A stretch of 23,335 nucleotides of DNA from a virus. Numbering within the stretch: position 1 is the stretch's first letter; every line of letters begins with the position of its first letter. The DNA is taken from the IMG/VR virus record IMGVR_UViG_3300007960_000199, positions 1 to 23,335 of that record; one strand, written 5' to 3'. Shown here in pieces: positions 22,421 through 23,335 of this stretch. Position numbers and translations under genes: made by a program. The notes under the pieces are model-generated. The model made no database searches. It worked only from the letters and a program-made list of their open reading frames with translations, and was not told the DNA's origin.

Positions 22421-23335
22421 TTTTATTACTATTACTATTCTTACTATTACCAGCTAATGCAGCAACAGTCACTAATGGTGGGACTACAATTAGTAACTTT
22501 AGGAATTTAGAGTTTAATGGCAGCGTTACCTTAACTGGAAATCAAGTTAATGGTTATGCTTTGATACAAACTACAGGTCTTGATTCTAGTGATATAGGTA
22601 CTACAGTGCAAGCATGGGATACTCACTTAGACCAAATCGCAGCGATTACCCCAGGTGCAGAGAATAGAATTATAGTTGCAGATGGTTTAGGTGGCTGGTC
22701 AGTAGCAGCGTTTAGTTCATTGGATACAGACACAACAGACCACACAGCACTTTCAAACATCGGTACTAATACTCATGTTCAGATAGATACACATATTTCT
22801 AATGCAAGTATTCATTTTACAAACCCCGGCTTTGTTGAGAACGGTTCAACTGATACTCTGACTAATAAGACTATAGATACAGCGAACAATAACATTACTA
22901 TTGTCGAGGCTGATATCTCGGATTTAGCTCATACTGTAAACACGGATGCTCAGACACTTAGTTTTTCAAGCCCTAATCTTTCAATAGGCAATGGTAACAG
23001 TGTAGACATCTCGGCTATAGACACAGACACAAACGCAAACACAATCTGTTCTGGGACCACTACTTACTTAGACGGTGAGGGTAACTGTGATGACATTAGT
23101 TCTGTTTATCAGGCTATTAACACGCAGTACACTTTCAAGACAGTATCAACAACTAGCGGGTCTGCTCCCGTCGCTGATAGTAACGCAGATACTTTAACTC
23201 TAACTGCTGGCACAGGCATTAGTATTACAGGGTCATCTGGAACAGATACTGTAACTATCGCTAACACAGCGGGTTCTGAATGGACAGATACAGGCACTAT
23301 ACTCCATCCAAATGAATCAGCAGCAGATGAAATTG
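22417..23335 (+). CDS. Fibre-like protein with apparent signal peptide, C-terminus cut off
   Basis: Open for 306 codons to the window edge. The N-terminus MILLLLLFLLLPANAATV has a Leu-rich core and an Ala-Asn-Ala cleavage-like end, although no positive charge precedes it. The following Thr/Asn/Asp/Ser-rich, beta-type sequence contains the fibre motif GSTDTLTNKTIDTANN (about residues 142-157) and VVADGLGGW-like turns, and two spaced cysteines (about 210-226). A fibre secreted by the host Sec system would be unusual for a virion part, so either it is a surface protein expressed during infection or the Leu block anchors it otherwise. The Leu core is coded by near-tandem TTACTA hexamers. Confidence 0.75.
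   Translation, partial: MILLLLLFLLLPANAATVTNGGTTISNFRNLEFNGSVTLTGNQVNGYALIQTTGLDSSDIGTTVQAWDTHLDQIAAITPGAENRIIVADGLGGWSVAAFSSLDTDTTDHTALSNIGTNTHVQIDTHISNASIHFTNPGFVENGSTDTLTNKTIDTANNNITIVEADISDLAHTVNTDAQTLSFSSPNLSIGNGNSVDISAIDTDTNANTICSGTTTYLDGEGNCDDISSVYQAINTQYTFKTVSTTSGSAPVADSNADTLTLTAGTGISITGSSGTDTVTIANTAGSEWTDTGTILHPNESAADEI

Overview
The window is a segment of a tailed double-stranded DNA phage of the podovirus type. It holds almost the whole virion morphogenesis and tail-adhesion region. No host gene, tRNA, rRNA, integrase, transposase or CRISPR array is visible. The base composition is AT-rich, nearly every gene overlaps or abuts the next, and the order terminase, portal, scaffold, coat, T7 gp11/gp12-like tail tube, gp14/gp15/gp16-like ejection proteins, tail fibre is that of short-tailed phages with T7/BPP-1-like virions. 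The collagen-like and signal-peptide-bearing fibre genes and the many short hypothetical genes recall uncultured marine podoviruses, but the host cannot be fixed from this sequence.

Left part (1-1205, minus strand): a truncated gene runs off the left edge, followed by a 117-residue unknown gene and a RuvC-like Holliday-junction resolvase. They are transcribed leftward. The resolvase probably debranches replicating DNA before packaging.

Centre (about 1177-1639): a divergent, AT-rich, dyad-rich non-coding region. A sigma70-like promoter faces outward at each end. In both, the -10 box lies exactly 6 nt from the ATG and no Shine-Dalgarno is present, so both transcripts look leaderless. The dyads between them make this the best candidate in the window for an origin or a regulatory hub.

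Right part (1640-23335, plus strand): (a) packaging and head genes, 1640-7309: two overlapping small ORFs with a possible +1 recoding site, a likely small terminase, a small unknown, large terminase, a glycine-zipper protein, portal, a Bbp19-like protein and scaffold; (b) an extended -10 promoter followed at once by an intrinsic terminator, then the major capsid gene with a strong ribosome binding site; (c) tail tube A- and B-like proteins; (d) three classes of internal or ejected virion proteins, the largest apparently split into two cistrons; (e) an adhesion module: T7-type fibre anchor, a beta-rich probable receptor-binding protein, then behind another extended -10 promoter a small beta protein, a collagen-like fibre, a 44-residue micro-protein, a short fibre-like protein and a long fibre-like protein with an apparent signal peptide that runs off the right edge.

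The genes together would cut and pump DNA (terminases), build the procapsid (portal, scaffold, coat), attach the short tail, load the ejection proteins and decorate the virion with adhesins. Lysis, DNA polymerase and RNA polymerase genes are not in the window.
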